Source: a virus
Virus record (IMG/VR): IMGVR_UViG_3300020183_000391
Location: 1-26,807 of that record
Direction: 5' to 3' (one strand)
DNA: 26,807 nt
Shown: positions 6,901 through 15,028 of the stretch, piece by piece
Numbering within the stretch: position 1 is the first letter of the stretch
Layout: the number at the start of each line of letters is the position of its first letter
The notes under the pieces: model-generated
The model's database searches: none
What the model saw: the letters and a program-made list of their open reading frames with translations, nothing else
Told to the model about the DNA's origin: nothing
Position numbers and translations under genes: made by a program

Positions 6901-9066
6901 CATTTCGGCAAAAGCCAAGGTGAGACGCTGCTCACCGGTTAGTACTGGACGCTTTGCCTGCTGGGTCATTGCAGCCATCTGGTCTTTTATTTCGTCAATT
7001 CGCTCCTGTGCATTTACGCGAGCAGCACCAATTTCTCGTTCCAACCTGAACACCTCTTCGCCCAACTGGTCATACAGTGCCTGTTGTTCTCGTGGTACAA
7101 CATCAACAGTTCGCCACGGCATGCGGCTAGTAATTGGCAACTTGGGAATGATTTGCTTGCCGTCTTCACCAGAAAGAATTTTGCGGAACAGGGGACTGCG
7201 TGTCAGTCGCCTGATTTGTCGCGTGTCGGGAAGAATCTGAACACGGTTCAACAGGTCGACAAGTTGGGCTGGTTGCATCAGGCGAACATCGCGCATCGTG
7301 TAGCCAGCGCCGTCCATCATTGCGTTGAACAACGCCGGGTCCAAATTCTCTTCAAACTGTTTGAACAGGGCGGCAATGAGGCCGTTGTCCGACTCGACGC
7401 CCTGGCGGTTACGCATCCATGTGCGCATCGTGTCAAGTGTCATTTCGCCGGCGCTCAAGATTTCTTCGACAACTTCTTTTCGCACACCAGCGGACTTCAT
7501 GTAGGTGCGCAAGTAGGACTTGTAGACGTTCATCACGTTTTTGCGTGCGGTCGGCGTGGCGGTTGGAAGTTTGGAGAAGGCTTCGATTGCGCCCATTTGG
7601 TTCTTGTCAGGAACGCCGTTCAGGAATGCTTTGACATCTGCATCGTCTGCACCACCAGCCCGTAGCGAACGGACCAGGTTCATTATCGATGTCTGGTTGT
7701 CAAGGTCGCCGCCAGACACAATGATTTGTTCGTCCGGCACCTGTTGCATGAATCGCATCTTGCGAATGGTTGACCCAACAAGATTGCGTTCGTACTTGTA
7801 GGTTCCGATTGCCGATTGAAGCGTTTTGTCTCCGAACGTCCATCCGCTCGTCAAAGCAGAAATAACCTGGTCTTCGGACTTTGCTTTCCGTAGGCGTAAA
7901 GCCATGTCGGTGGTGATTTTGCCGTCAAAGATGTCTTCCCAGATAACGCCAACGTCGTCGGTGTCAATGAGTTTTTGAACCATGTTTTTTGCGTACGGGT
8001 TGGTCCTGAAGAACTTGTCGAATTGCAGCGCATTGTAGGTTGCACCGGAAAAGTCCATGCCCAAACCCGATTCACGCAAGTAGCGCTGTTTGGTTGGGCC
8101 GAGGGCCTTGCGTAGCGAAATTGCGTCAGCCTCGGAAAGAAGCGGGACCAAGCCCTTTAGACCGGCAATTGGTTTACCAGCCTTCATCAATGTTTCAATT
8201 GCCTCACCGCTACTTACGGCTGCAATACCGTATGTTCCGAGTTTGATTCCCTTGGTGATGTATTTGCTTGGTTCTGGCAGGGCGATGTTGAAAATTGCGT
8301 CGATGATGCCGGAGCCGTAACGGTACGCCATGTCTTCTTCTTTGAAGATTCCTCCGATAGACATGAGCCCACGACCGACAGTGAATGCCGAACCGTAGAT
8401 GGTGCCGCGTGCGGCACGAGAACGGGCTGCTTGTTCTTCTACGATTTTTTGGTTTGGCAGCCAACCCACACCTTGGTCTTCTGGGTTGTCAAGCATTGTG
8501 CCAAGTGTCGAGGCGTGGAACATGCCGGGAATGTCGAGTCCCTTGCCGGTTACAAGCGTCTGACCCAAAGCCGTGTTCGCATATTCGGGCAACGACATCA
8601 ATGCGGCCAAAGACCATCTTGACGCATATTTGGCTGGTCGGGCCGCCAATGTTCCAAGAGCCCCAATGCCAGAAGTTGCCGCACCAACGGTTGTTTCCGC
8701 CACACCAGGAACCAAAGCCTGAAGAGTTTTAGAAGAAATGCGTTTTACGAAACCAGCAGCATCATAAACGTATTGCACGCTGCGCGGCAGAATACCGACG
8801 GCAGCCTTCTTCTGTTCAAACGAATCCATTTCACGTTGCATGTACATCTTGCCAACCTGGTCAACTGCGGCAGTTGAGGCGCCAGCCTTAGCCAAAGACA
8901 ACTGAACCTCGGGCGACAACCACGGTGCGCGATAGTTGATTTGATTCAGTTTCAAAGCCATTGACTTGGAATACTGTGGCGATAACTGGAACCCCAGGGT
9001 TGGGATATCTTGCCCCAATTGCAGGATGTATTCTCTGTCCTCAGGAAACAGGTTGTTGTAAAGCAT
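3925..9066 (-). CDS. Giant late protein, probable internal virion/ejection protein
   Basis: A 1713-aa protein, the largest product in the window. I do not recognise a defined enzyme domain. The N-terminal 250 residues contain Ala/Gly-rich, weakly hydrophobic stretches (around 120-170) that could insert in or pass through a membrane. Residues near 670-705 form a charged coiled coil (RIDEIKDQMAAMTQQ). The C-terminal 150 residues are again long charged helices. Very long, mostly helical, late-operon proteins between portal and capsid are often internal virion or DNA-ejection proteins in short-tailed phages, and this is the favoured reading. A polyvalent protein with a hidden enzyme domain is possible. 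The ATG overlaps the upstream stop (TAATG). The C-terminus meets the next gene's GTG. Confidence 0.65.
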   Translation of the reverse strand: MLYNNLFPEDREYILQLGQDIPTLGFQLSPQYSKSMALKLNQINYRAPWLSPEVQLSLAKAGASTAAVDQVGKMYMQREMDSFEQKKAAVGILPRSVQYVYDAAGFVKRISSKTLQALVPGVAETTVGAATSGIGALGTLAARPAKYASRWSLAALMSLPEYANTALGQTLVTGKGLDIPGMFHASTLGTMLDNPEDQGVGWLPNQKIVEEQAARSRAARGTIYGSAFTVGRGLMSIGGIFKEEDMAYRYGSGIIDAIFNIALPEPSKYITKGIKLGTYGIAAVSSGEAIETLMKAGKPIAGLKGLVPLLSEADAISLRKALGPTKQRYLRESGLGMDFSGATYNALQFDKFFRTNPYAKNMVQKLIDTDDVGVIWEDIFDGKITTDMALRLRKAKSEDQVISALTSGWTFGDKTLQSAIGTYKYERNLVGSTIRKMRFMQQVPDEQIIVSGGDLDNQTSIMNLVRSLRAGGADDADVKAFLNGVPDKNQMGAIEAFSKLPTATPTARKNVMNVYKSYLRTYMKSAGVRKEVVEEILSAGEMTLDTMRTWMRNRQGVESDNGLIAALFKQFEENLDPALFNAMMDGAGYTMRDVRLMQPAQLVDLLNRVQILPDTRQIRRLTRSPLFRKILSGEDGKQIIPKLPITSRMPWRTVDVVPREQQALYDQLGEEVFRLEREIGAARVNAQERIDEIKDQMAAMTQQAKRPVLTGEQRLTLAFAEMMQQRVWKLATLATGGYAVRNMMDAQVRMATGGVNQFKHPIDYIHAVMGKKYGQSIMGVEFTDLGAAAGRKAIEEGRDMAEAGVRRRVWERSNQEDVWEDLRNAFMSTKTRHGWTTSDSVYHRKKTGSFTLVSRADGPKRYPSQYHTDGVIQSAQKTQSDEFQSRVALLLSAGKTEDEIVEELLKFMDNERTYAFRATNALFSDGIEFYDKADDAVHKFPPLNLLQLKKQDPDFYRSILDAYFRHVVIGNVKTNTGNLDDVLFLFAHNAVGDLANTRVVDASMFKLKNAKDRLAIGQKRSVEIDGVEVKGILQRIEGNQITFVPIVSENAATAGRNGMGSKEARRLVERQRLYDETSKSGLAFSYPREQMLRYRSGGKYDSLDEAVYNAMDKATGWWFDLYDTASRKLEKSVVFRQYYYDEVVKHINQLSYEEGMKLYADIYEKSGGNIRKYIGESNWPGRSKVTKAIESLPGRKGIQGTLTVEELDEYSRFVGITRTKELLYDASSRNNFQDALRIVAPFEAAWRDVIGRYTSLAVEDNINIYRQFHKVYRGFSEADPDRDGRGFIYRDPSTGEQMFTFPLSGTIAKLFTGINAPLAAPLTRLSQGISFYPALGPYASFAVSQILPDVPKYDKLKELLLPFGEVSFTQAVNVVPSWLQKAAPAVSGMLTNQVYMNTTYGNTYMEVLRALSVNSDRYDLSTEDGVTRLMADARQRAQILTLMRATGQFTGPASPTVEMKIPTKRGDKFVDALLQELRQFEQDDYDSAVDRFLDLYGDELVLYTSSKSRAIAQGLEATEEFGVWERENKDLINQFPDTAYFMAPRGGGEFSFTVWQRQLQEGKREKFTDREMIDFAQNRLGSVKYRAARRMFGPNPNERQREALSQYREYLNAKLPGFPIRAQFEANKLTNDIAQMNKLVDDPRLKDNDVARLTKQYLKAREQYMKAQSLVSFRSKKAMGARMALYQLGESLAANNPEFDRVWSRFLVQEVDL

Positions 9067-9437
9067 TACTCCATCCCGTAGCGAGCCAATAGGTCGTCAA
9101 GGTCTTCGTTGGGAAACATCATTGCAATCTGACGAATTTCTTCCAATGCCAACTGGCTTTCAGTGGCCATCGGAATGCCAGCCTGATACATGTTCGGTCC
9201 GGGACCAAACGATGCACCAGCAGTGATGGGTTCGTCGGGGCGTTGGGTTGGCGCGGTAAGTGAAACCGGTGCAGGTCTTTTTGCGGTACGTGCAGCCATG
9301 ACATCTGCTGGGGGTGCACCCATTGGTACCGCGGACTGGCTGGCAAGTTGTTCTGTGGCTTTGCCGTAGGTTTGTCCTTTGGCTGCCGCTTTGGCAACTT
9401 TGGCTGCAGGGTTCTGCAAATCGAATCGATTAGCCAT
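9066..9437 (-). CDS. Small unknown late protein after portal
   Basis: About 123 aa from the ATG at 9437, two bases after the portal stop codon. The first half is Ala/Pro/Thr-rich and probably disordered (VSLTAPTQRPDEPIT). The last 30 residues form an acidic amphipathic helix (LALEEIRQIAMMFPNEDLD). A slightly longer form starting at 9449 would overlap the portal. Its size, place between portal and the giant protein, and disordered-plus-helix build suggest a small virion linker or chaperone. This is inference, since no family was recognised. It is coupled downstream through TAATG. Confidence 0.6.
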   Translation of the reverse strand: MANRFDLQNPAAKVAKAAAKGQTYGKATEQLASQSAVPMGAPPADVMAARTAKRPAPVSLTAPTQRPDEPITAGASFGPGPNMYQAGIPMATESQLALEEIRQIAMMFPNEDLDDLLARYGME

Positions 9438-9438
9438 A

Positions 9439-11196
9439 TCAGCCACCAATCTGCGCTAAGAGTTGCTCCAGGCTCGGTTCGCCCCCTGGACCTTGGACCG
9501 GTGCCTCTGCACCCATTCCGGGCATCGCCAATCCTGGCATTGTTTCCGGTGCCCCCATCGGCATTGCCATCGCTTGGCGTTCCTGTGCGCGCGTATTCGT
9601 GCGCTCTACGGCCTCGTACAGGGTTACGTCCTGCTCCATGACAAGGCGCGTAAGGTACGCGAGGTCATCTGGCTGATACGGACCGTTCGGGTCAACGGCC
9701 TGCTGCTGAATGCTCGATAGCAGTGCGGCTTCAACACCTTCCGAGATGATTCGGTCATGTTCAAGTTCCGGGTCAGAGATAAGCGGGTCTGCCTCACGTG
9801 CAGATTCCTTGCTCATCATGCCCGTACCGAGACGCTGACCAAGCCCAATGATGAGCGAGTTCACATCTGAACCTGCGGCCGAGTACGCAACATAGTGGAA
9901 GTCGGTTTCCCAAATCTTGTTTGGCACATACGATTCCTGACCGACAGAGGTGCGCGAAGGAATGAAGAACGTTTTGGGAAAGTCGCCCCAGTACGCTTTT
10001 TCAATTGCAATTGCAATCTTGTCTTCTTCGAGCAATGATGCCTCAAAAACTGCTTGTGATTCTTGGACGCGGAAGTCGACGGTTGCCGACAACACGTTTT
10101 CGCCTCGGCGGCCAGTACGAATGTTGGTCGCTGATTCGCCGCCAAACTCCGCCGGAATTGCCCCCTCTAAACGCTCTTGGCGCTCAAGACGGTCAAGCGC
10201 CTCATAGGTTTTGTAGCCAGGATTAAGGTCTTGGCTACGAATGTCTCCGCCACGAACCACGCCGAGTATGCCACTACGACCGTCGGCCATTTGAATGATT
10301 TCCGGGTTTTCGCCTGTGCGGGCAACCAGGTATTCTTCGGGGAAGATGCCGCGTTCAATGGCGATTTCGGTGAGCGCCTGGAGTCGTGCGCGCGTGTAGT
10401 ACATGCCGAGAACACCATCGAACTGTCCACGTTGCTTGTCGAGTGTTATTCGATTGGCGACCACGGCCATGGGCATGCCGGTGCGGTTCGGGATTGACTC
10501 CAGAAGCATGGATTCAAGTCCGGCACGCTCGGCCACCGACAATTCTGGGTTGTCTTCTGCGCCGAGGATTACCAGTTGTAGGGCGTCAGCCGAAACGTAT
10601 TCAAGCATCGTGTAACGCGAATCGGAATTAACTTCGCCCATTCGCAACTGTCCACCAATAAGTTCTCCGTAGTTGCGCAGCAACCAGTTGGCGTTCACCT
10701 TGTAGGTGAAAATGCAATCATCGGGAAGCATGTCGTCTTGGTCTTCAACCGGAGCGGGATAAGTGTCCAATGGGTTGCGCACAACCCATTTCGGCATAAG
10801 CGTGCGAAAGTCGGGCTTGACGAACACCGCAGATTGCGAATAGGCAAGCAAGTGGCGTGCGCGCCGACGCATTTTCATCTGTATCTTGTTGTGGTCCCAG
10901 AAGGAAAGCACGGCTTTCTTGCGCATGCGCGCGTAACCCTTTGAGCGCTCGCTGCCATCTTTGACGGGCGGAAAATATGGGGCTGGCATTGTTGATGCAA
11001 CGCGCATCGACATCTGGTCCAAGCCCTGTACGAGCAAGTTTGCAACGTTTGATTTGGCCTGTTTGTCAAGTTCGTTCAACGGTACGATAACGTCACCGTT
11101 GGCAAGGTCGCGTACGCGGCGCATCTGCCCGAACATTGGTCCGAGTTTCGTTTGACGGTTGCGGTACAGTTCGACAATCTGCTCTGCTGAGAGCAT
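9439..11196 (-). CDS. Portal protein
   Basis: A 585-aa protein encoded after the terminase and a linker gene. The N-terminal region has the pattern usual for phage portals: a helical entry (LYRNRQTKLGPMFGQMRRV), then a segment describing membrane- and DNA-proximal helices (VANLLVQGLDQMSMRVAS), and an aromatic/Pro segment before the wing (MPKWVVRNPLDTYPAPV). The C-terminus is Met/Pro/Gly-rich, as in portal barrel tails. Portals form the dodecameric ring at one capsid vertex through which DNA is packaged and ejected, working with the terminase. Length fits the family. The start lies four bases after the previous stop codon. Recognition is by pattern and by gene order, not by alignment. Confidence 0.8.
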   Translation of the reverse strand: MLSAEQIVELYRNRQTKLGPMFGQMRRVRDLANGDVIVPLNELDKQAKSNVANLLVQGLDQMSMRVASTMPAPYFPPVKDGSERSKGYARMRKKAVLSFWDHNKIQMKMRRRARHLLAYSQSAVFVKPDFRTLMPKWVVRNPLDTYPAPVEDQDDMLPDDCIFTYKVNANWLLRNYGELIGGQLRMGEVNSDSRYTMLEYVSADALQLVILGAEDNPELSVAERAGLESMLLESIPNRTGMPMAVVANRITLDKQRGQFDGVLGMYYTRARLQALTEIAIERGIFPEEYLVARTGENPEIIQMADGRSGILGVVRGGDIRSQDLNPGYKTYEALDRLERQERLEGAIPAEFGGESATNIRTGRRGENVLSATVDFRVQESQAVFEASLLEEDKIAIAIEKAYWGDFPKTFFIPSRTSVGQESYVPNKIWETDFHYVAYSAAGSDVNSLIIGLGQRLGTGMMSKESAREADPLISDPELEHDRIISEGVEAALLSSIQQQAVDPNGPYQPDDLAYLTRLVMEQDVTLYEAVERTNTRAQERQAMAMPMGAPETMPGLAMPGMGAEAPVQGPGGEPSLEQLLAQIGG

Positions 11197-11199
11197 GGG

Positions 11200-12435
11200 T
11201 TACTTACTCCGTAGTCTGCGAAGCGTTGCCACCGTTTGCGGGTTCTTCAACCATTTGGCGTAACCCTCATAACCGGATGATTTCTTTTCAATTGCTTGCT
11301 GTGCGCGGTTCAGGCTCTTGATGAACGGGATGTCTTTTTCGGTCATGCCTGGGAAACGGTTCTTCATTTGTGCCAACGCGTATGCGGCGTCGTCTTCTGC
11401 TTCTGGTCGGGCAGGTTTTGTTGCATCCGGGTCAGACTTCTTTGCAGCCGTTTTGGTTTGCGTCTTTGTCTTCGTAACCGTTTTTGTTGCTGGGGCCGGG
11501 GTTGAACTTGCGGGCGCTTGCGGACCGTACGGTTTGCCACCAACACCACCTTTTGCGTTGATGCGGATTCGTGCTGCGCGCGGAGCAGCAGTTGATTTCC
11601 CGGCAGAAGCAGTAGAAGAAACAGACGACGGTGCCGGTGCCGGACCAGGTCCAAGTTCCAGCATCGGCTTTGAACCGCCTGCTGGTGCTTGTGGACCGTA
11701 CGGCTTTTTGCCGACACCGCCAAACTTGTTGATGCTGGCATCGCCAAGTCTTGGCATGAAGCGCGCAAGGGTTTTCAATCCGAATCGCGAAACTGCGGCA
11801 CCGGCCTTGAGTGTTCCGGCAATGGCACCAGCCTGGGGATACGCAATTAGTCCTTCGGCTATTTCGCCACCAACGGCTTTGGCAATTCCCTTGGCGGACA
11901 AATCTTTGATTGGGCCACTTTGGCCAAGTGGATTCAAAATGCGCTCAAAAGCAGCACGACCAGGATAGTCAATTCCTTTACCGATGATATTGCTGCGACG
12001 ATTTGTAAAAATATTTCCACTCGACTTGGAAGATGTTTTGGTTACCGGAGGGGAAACAATCGGGGTCTTTGTGGCGGGTGTAGGAACCTTATAGGAGCCG
12101 CTCTTGACCGCCTGCTGCCAACCAGCCGTGACCTCTTTTGCGTTCGGAACCTTATAGGTTGAACCTTTGATTCTGGTGTCTCCAGTTGTTGGCAAATTAG
12201 AACGAGCGCGCATTTCGGTGGCAAGCATGCGACGGAAAGCCTTTGGGTCTTCAACATTCAACTGTCGAGCAATTTTTCCGCGGCCTTCCTTAGTGCCAGC
12301 AAGAACATCAAATCGTTGACGGAACTGTGCGCGTTGCTCAGGCGTACCTTCGACACCGCGTCTTTCAACTCGCTGTTGAACGAACTGTCGGCGCGCCTGC
12401 TGGTATGGCGTTAAATCCTTTTTCTTCTTGGCCAT
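11200..12435 (-). CDS. Basic, repeat-bearing late protein between terminase and portal
   Basis: A 411-aa protein that starts with a Lys cluster (MAKKKK) and is rich in Lys, Arg, Ala, Pro and Thr throughout. Residues 1-90 are helical and Arg-rich. The middle is Gly/Ala-rich. It carries two internal sequence repeats: GGVGxKPYGPQAPA twice (DNA at 11509-11550 and 11680-11721) and a (T/S)YKVP motif twice near residues 90-120. The C-terminal 80 residues are again charged helix. Such a protein may bind packaged DNA or serve as an internal structural protein. No catalytic motif is visible and no family is recognised. It sits 22 bases after the terminase stop and four bases before the portal start. 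Confidence 0.6.
   Translation of the reverse strand: MAKKKKDLTPYQQARRQFVQQRVERRGVEGTPEQRAQFRQRFDVLAGTKEGRGKIARQLNVEDPKAFRRMLATEMRARSNLPTTGDTRIKGSTYKVPNAKEVTAGWQQAVKSGSYKVPTPATKTPIVSPPVTKTSSKSSGNIFTNRRSNIIGKGIDYPGRAAFERILNPLGQSGPIKDLSAKGIAKAVGGEIAEGLIAYPQAGAIAGTLKAGAAVSRFGLKTLARFMPRLGDASINKFGGVGKKPYGPQAPAGGSKPMLELGPGPAPAPSSVSSTASAGKSTAAPRAARIRINAKGGVGGKPYGPQAPASSTPAPATKTVTKTKTQTKTAAKKSDPDATKPARPEAEDDAAYALAQMKNRFPGMTEKDIPFIKSLNRAQQAIEKKSSGYEGYAKWLKNPQTVATLRRLRSK
11509..11721 (-). repeat. Two dispersed copies of a 42-bp coding repeat
   Basis: Copies at 11509-11550 and 11680-11721 encode GGVGGKPYGPQAPA and GGVGKKPYGPQAPA. They lie 129 bases apart in the same frame of the basic late protein, within a low-complexity Ala/Pro/Lys region. 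Third-position differences show the copies are not brand new, so the motif itself is probably conserved, perhaps as a repeated binding motif. Confidence 0.75.
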
Positions 12436-12457
12436 GGTTACAAAAACATTAGCACAG

Positions 12458-14410
12458 TCAAGCGCTCATCCATGTTGGCCGCCACATGCGGGGCGGGCGC
12501 TTCAACGGACCCAACTGCGGCATATGTAATTCTGCGAACCAGTGTGCCATCACCAGGTCGGTGCCGTTCTTTTTGTCCCGGGTCCAAGACGACATTTCGT
12601 CAACGAAAGCCAACGTTTTCCAGTTGTCAATCATGGTCGGCAAACGTATCTGTCCCGCCCGCCACAGGGGTGGCAGCAGCGCTTCGACACCAAGGTTTTC
12701 GTCCAGTTTGTTCCTTGAGGTGGTGTGCGGCACTATCATTGCCCCATGGAGCGCTTGCCATCTGCGCACAAAATCGTGGGCCAGAAGGAATCTTTGGGCG
12801 GCGTTGATTTCAACCACCCAGTGCGAGATGGGGTATCCGTATTGGAACGACCGCTCTTGCCAAATATCCATTATGCCGCCGTATGTTTGCGACTGCGTGT
12901 CGTACCCCAGCAAGTCTTCGGCAGTTAGTTTGATTCGCTCGCAATCAATCAGGTACCTCAGGTTGGTTTCGGGTTGATAAATCCACCACTGTAAAGCCCA
13001 GAACTGGGTGGGGGATGGGTCGACTGTGGCTATGGACACGAGTGGTGGTTCTAGTCCGGCGGGGATGTAGCCGGGTCTGCGGTCTCGGTCGATGCAGCCC
13101 GGGTAGAGGACGCCGTCGGGGCCGAGTCCGCCGGTAGCCCAAACCCGTTCAATCAAATAGTTGCCTTCGGCCATGTCTTCTTGTTGGTAGACGGTGGCGA
13201 ACTTGTGGGGGCTGGAGTGGCGCACATACGACAGGTCACGCCACGAGAGTCGGTATGGTTCCAGTAGCGGGCCGTCGGGCCACGGTTTGGCGTCGGTGCG
13301 CCGCGAAGCAGGGCCGTCGTCCAACTCTTCGTAGTACGCCTTGTAAACCAAGTGTTCGTACTTGTGGGTCTTGATGGGGTCGGGAATGTCCAAGATGTCG
13401 TTTACGTCTTCGCCGTCGTATTCTTGTTCTTCGTACGTCACTTTCGCCAAACAATGTGCGTAAAGGTCCAGGGGCCCCAAACGCTGCCCGATAACCGCCA
13501 ACAGGCCACCCGGGTCCACGCGAGCCTCAGCCATCGAATCCCAACGCTCAATCAACTTGTCGCGTGCCACAGACTCCTTGGCGTTTTCTGGTGAAGCCAC
13601 GTCATCAAACAAACACAAATCGGCACGATGACCAATGAACTCCGATTCGATACCGTACGCAGAAACCGTCGGCTCTTTGTTGTCCAGTCCGCCACCGGCA
13701 TACTGCTCTACGATGAACTCTTCCGCACGCCATAGTGCACCAGCGTTGTTCGGTTTGAAACGCCCGTAGTCGAGGGCCAAACATGCTTCGGCGTTCACCG
13801 CCAACCCGCGTTTTACCAACTCTGGGTCGGGACGAAGAGGCACCGTACGTTCCAACGTCTCACGAATACGGCGGCTGTACATCTTGGCCAACGTCTGCGA
13901 AATCGACCCAATCATCACACGCACCGCACGATTACGCACAATCGCCCACACGGCCACATCGTGAAACAAAGTTGACTTACCGGCACCAGGCGGACAGTTC
14001 AACACCAAGAACTTCTTGTCCTTATTCTCCAGCCGTTCAACAATCTTATATGCGGCATCAACCTGCCACGGGGACGGGACGCGACCCAAATAGACGCGGC
14101 GAAAGAAATCGAAATCCTCAAGCCCGCGCTGAGCCCGCTCTTTCAAACGGGAACCGGGAATCACCGGTGGCACGTCGCGCATCGTATTCAGGTCGCGGGT
14201 CAGGGTGTTGCCGCCAGTACCGCGACCGGTTTGCAGTTTGGCTTCGTCCAACTCAATCTTGGTTTGCTTCGAACGAGCCATCCAGTTACGGGCAGTTGTA
14301 TACGAAATACCGGCAAGACGACCGGCCTCTTTCATGTTCATCCCAGACTGGATAGCCTGGAAGAAAATAGCGCGGTCCTCTGCGCTTACGTTACGTTTCC
14401 CCTTGGGCAC
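12458..14410 (-). CDS. terL: Terminase large subunit with N-terminal helix-turn-helix
   Basis: A 650-aa DNA-packaging motor. The ATPase domain has a Walker A (CPPGAGKST, residues about 139-147) and a Walker B (LCLFDD, about 265-270). The C-terminal RNase H-like nuclease that cuts concatemers shows its acidic residues in VDPS (D464), VVEINAAQ (E534) and GTDLVMAHWFAE (D618). Unusually, residues about 10-48 (from EDRAIFFQAI to TTARNWMARSK) look like a helix-turn-helix of the kind found in small terminase subunits or resolvases. No separate small terminase is recognisable nearby. Translation starts at a GTG one base after the stop of a 20-codon upstream peptide. The protein docks on the portal encoded 1.3 kb downstream. 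Confidence 0.93.
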   Translation of the reverse strand: MPKGKRNVSAEDRAIFFQAIQSGMNMKEAGRLAGISYTTARNWMARSKQTKIELDEAKLQTGRGTGGNTLTRDLNTMRDVPPVIPGSRLKERAQRGLEDFDFFRRVYLGRVPSPWQVDAAYKIVERLENKDKKFLVLNCPPGAGKSTLFHDVAVWAIVRNRAVRVMIGSISQTLAKMYSRRIRETLERTVPLRPDPELVKRGLAVNAEACLALDYGRFKPNNAGALWRAEEFIVEQYAGGGLDNKEPTVSAYGIESEFIGHRADLCLFDDVASPENAKESVARDKLIERWDSMAEARVDPGGLLAVIGQRLGPLDLYAHCLAKVTYEEQEYDGEDVNDILDIPDPIKTHKYEHLVYKAYYEELDDGPASRRTDAKPWPDGPLLEPYRLSWRDLSYVRHSSPHKFATVYQQEDMAEGNYLIERVWATGGLGPDGVLYPGCIDRDRRPGYIPAGLEPPLVSIATVDPSPTQFWALQWWIYQPETNLRYLIDCERIKLTAEDLLGYDTQSQTYGGIMDIWQERSFQYGYPISHWVVEINAAQRFLLAHDFVRRWQALHGAMIVPHTTSRNKLDENLGVEALLPPLWRAGQIRLPTMIDNWKTLAFVDEMSSWTRDKKNGTDLVMAHWFAELHMPQLGPLKRPPRMWRPTWMSA

Positions 14411-14411
14411 C

Positions 14412-14474
14412 CTACTTGGGTCCCTGAAACTTGCGAACAGACTTGGGCATGGGTTTGCTCTTCTTGGCGGCCAT
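14412..14474 (-). CDS. 20-aa basic peptide upstream of terminase
   Basis: The ATG at 14474 lies two bases after the stop of the preceding gene, and the TAG at 14412 lies one base before the terminase GTG. The product is very basic (MAAKKSKPMPKSVRKFQGPK) with seven Lys/Arg in 20 residues. The exact fit between two real genes, leaving no other use for the 66-base gap, argues that it is translated. It could act as a leader that couples terminase translation or as a tiny nucleic-acid-binding peptide. There is no strong Shine-Dalgarno, and length alone gives no statistical support. Confidence 0.45.
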   Translation of the reverse strand: MAAKKSKPMPKSVRKFQGPK

Positions 14475-14476
14475 AA

Positions 14477-14962
14477 TTACTTCAACCACCATAGTTGAAC
14501 CTTGTTCTGTTTCTTATTGTCCGGAGGAGGAGGAACATACGTACCCTTTTTTGGCTTATCGCTGGGTTTCGGGTCGCGCAGTGGTTTGCGGGGATTGATG
14601 CCGTGAGGGATATCGGGAACCAAATACTGGCCCGGTCGAGGCAAATCCCAACTTTTCTTACCACCCTTGCTTGGACGAGGTGGCGGCAATTCGTTGACAA
14701 CATTTTGTGGAACGGCATTGCGGCGCGGAGGGGGCAAATTCTTCACCGGCGGATTCTTGCGCTCCTCTATTTCCCGTTTCCTTCTAGCAACGGATTGCGG
14801 CGTCATCAAGCGGTTGCGCCTCTTGGCGGAGTCTGCCGCTTGTTGCCTTCGTGGACTGGCTACATACTCCTCGAAGCGCTGTTGTGCACGGGCCTTTCGC
14901 AGGTTGTACAAACGATTGTTTGCACTATCCGGCAACTGAGGGTCGGGCTTACGACGCGTCAT
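14477..14962 (-). CDS. Basic Pro-rich protein, first gene of the late operon
   Basis: About 161 aa from the ATG at 14962 (MTRRKPDPQL). In-frame GTG (14995) and TTG (15028) codons upstream are also possible. The TTG has AGGAG 12 bases upstream. The ATG has no clear Shine-Dalgarno, so the start is uncertain. The first 90 residues are Arg-rich helices (RRKREIEERKN). The second half is Pro/Lys-rich and probably disordered (YVPPPPDNKKQNKV), ending in WWLK. It sits just upstream of the terminase, where a small terminase subunit often lies, but no DNA-binding fold is recognisable. It may assist packaging. Function is unknown. Confidence 0.6.
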   Translation of the reverse strand: MTRRKPDPQLPDSANNRLYNLRKARAQQRFEEYVASPRRQQAADSAKRRNRLMTPQSVARRKREIEERKNPPVKNLPPPRRNAVPQNVVNELPPPRPSKGGKKSWDLPRPGQYLVPDIPHGINPRKPLRDPKPSDKPKKGTYVPPPPDNKKQNKVQLWWLK

Positions 14963-15028
14963 CAAACAAAATCTAGCACGGGGGTTGCGCGTCACCAAAA
15001 CACCTGCTAACCTCCAACCCACAACCAA

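Noticed and set aside
11318-11968. Plus-strand open frame of 216 codons
   Set aside because: It lies wholly opposite the repeat-bearing late protein. Its open length comes from the Ala/Pro/Lys-rich codons on the other strand, and no Shine-Dalgarno or neighbouring plus-strand gene supports it.
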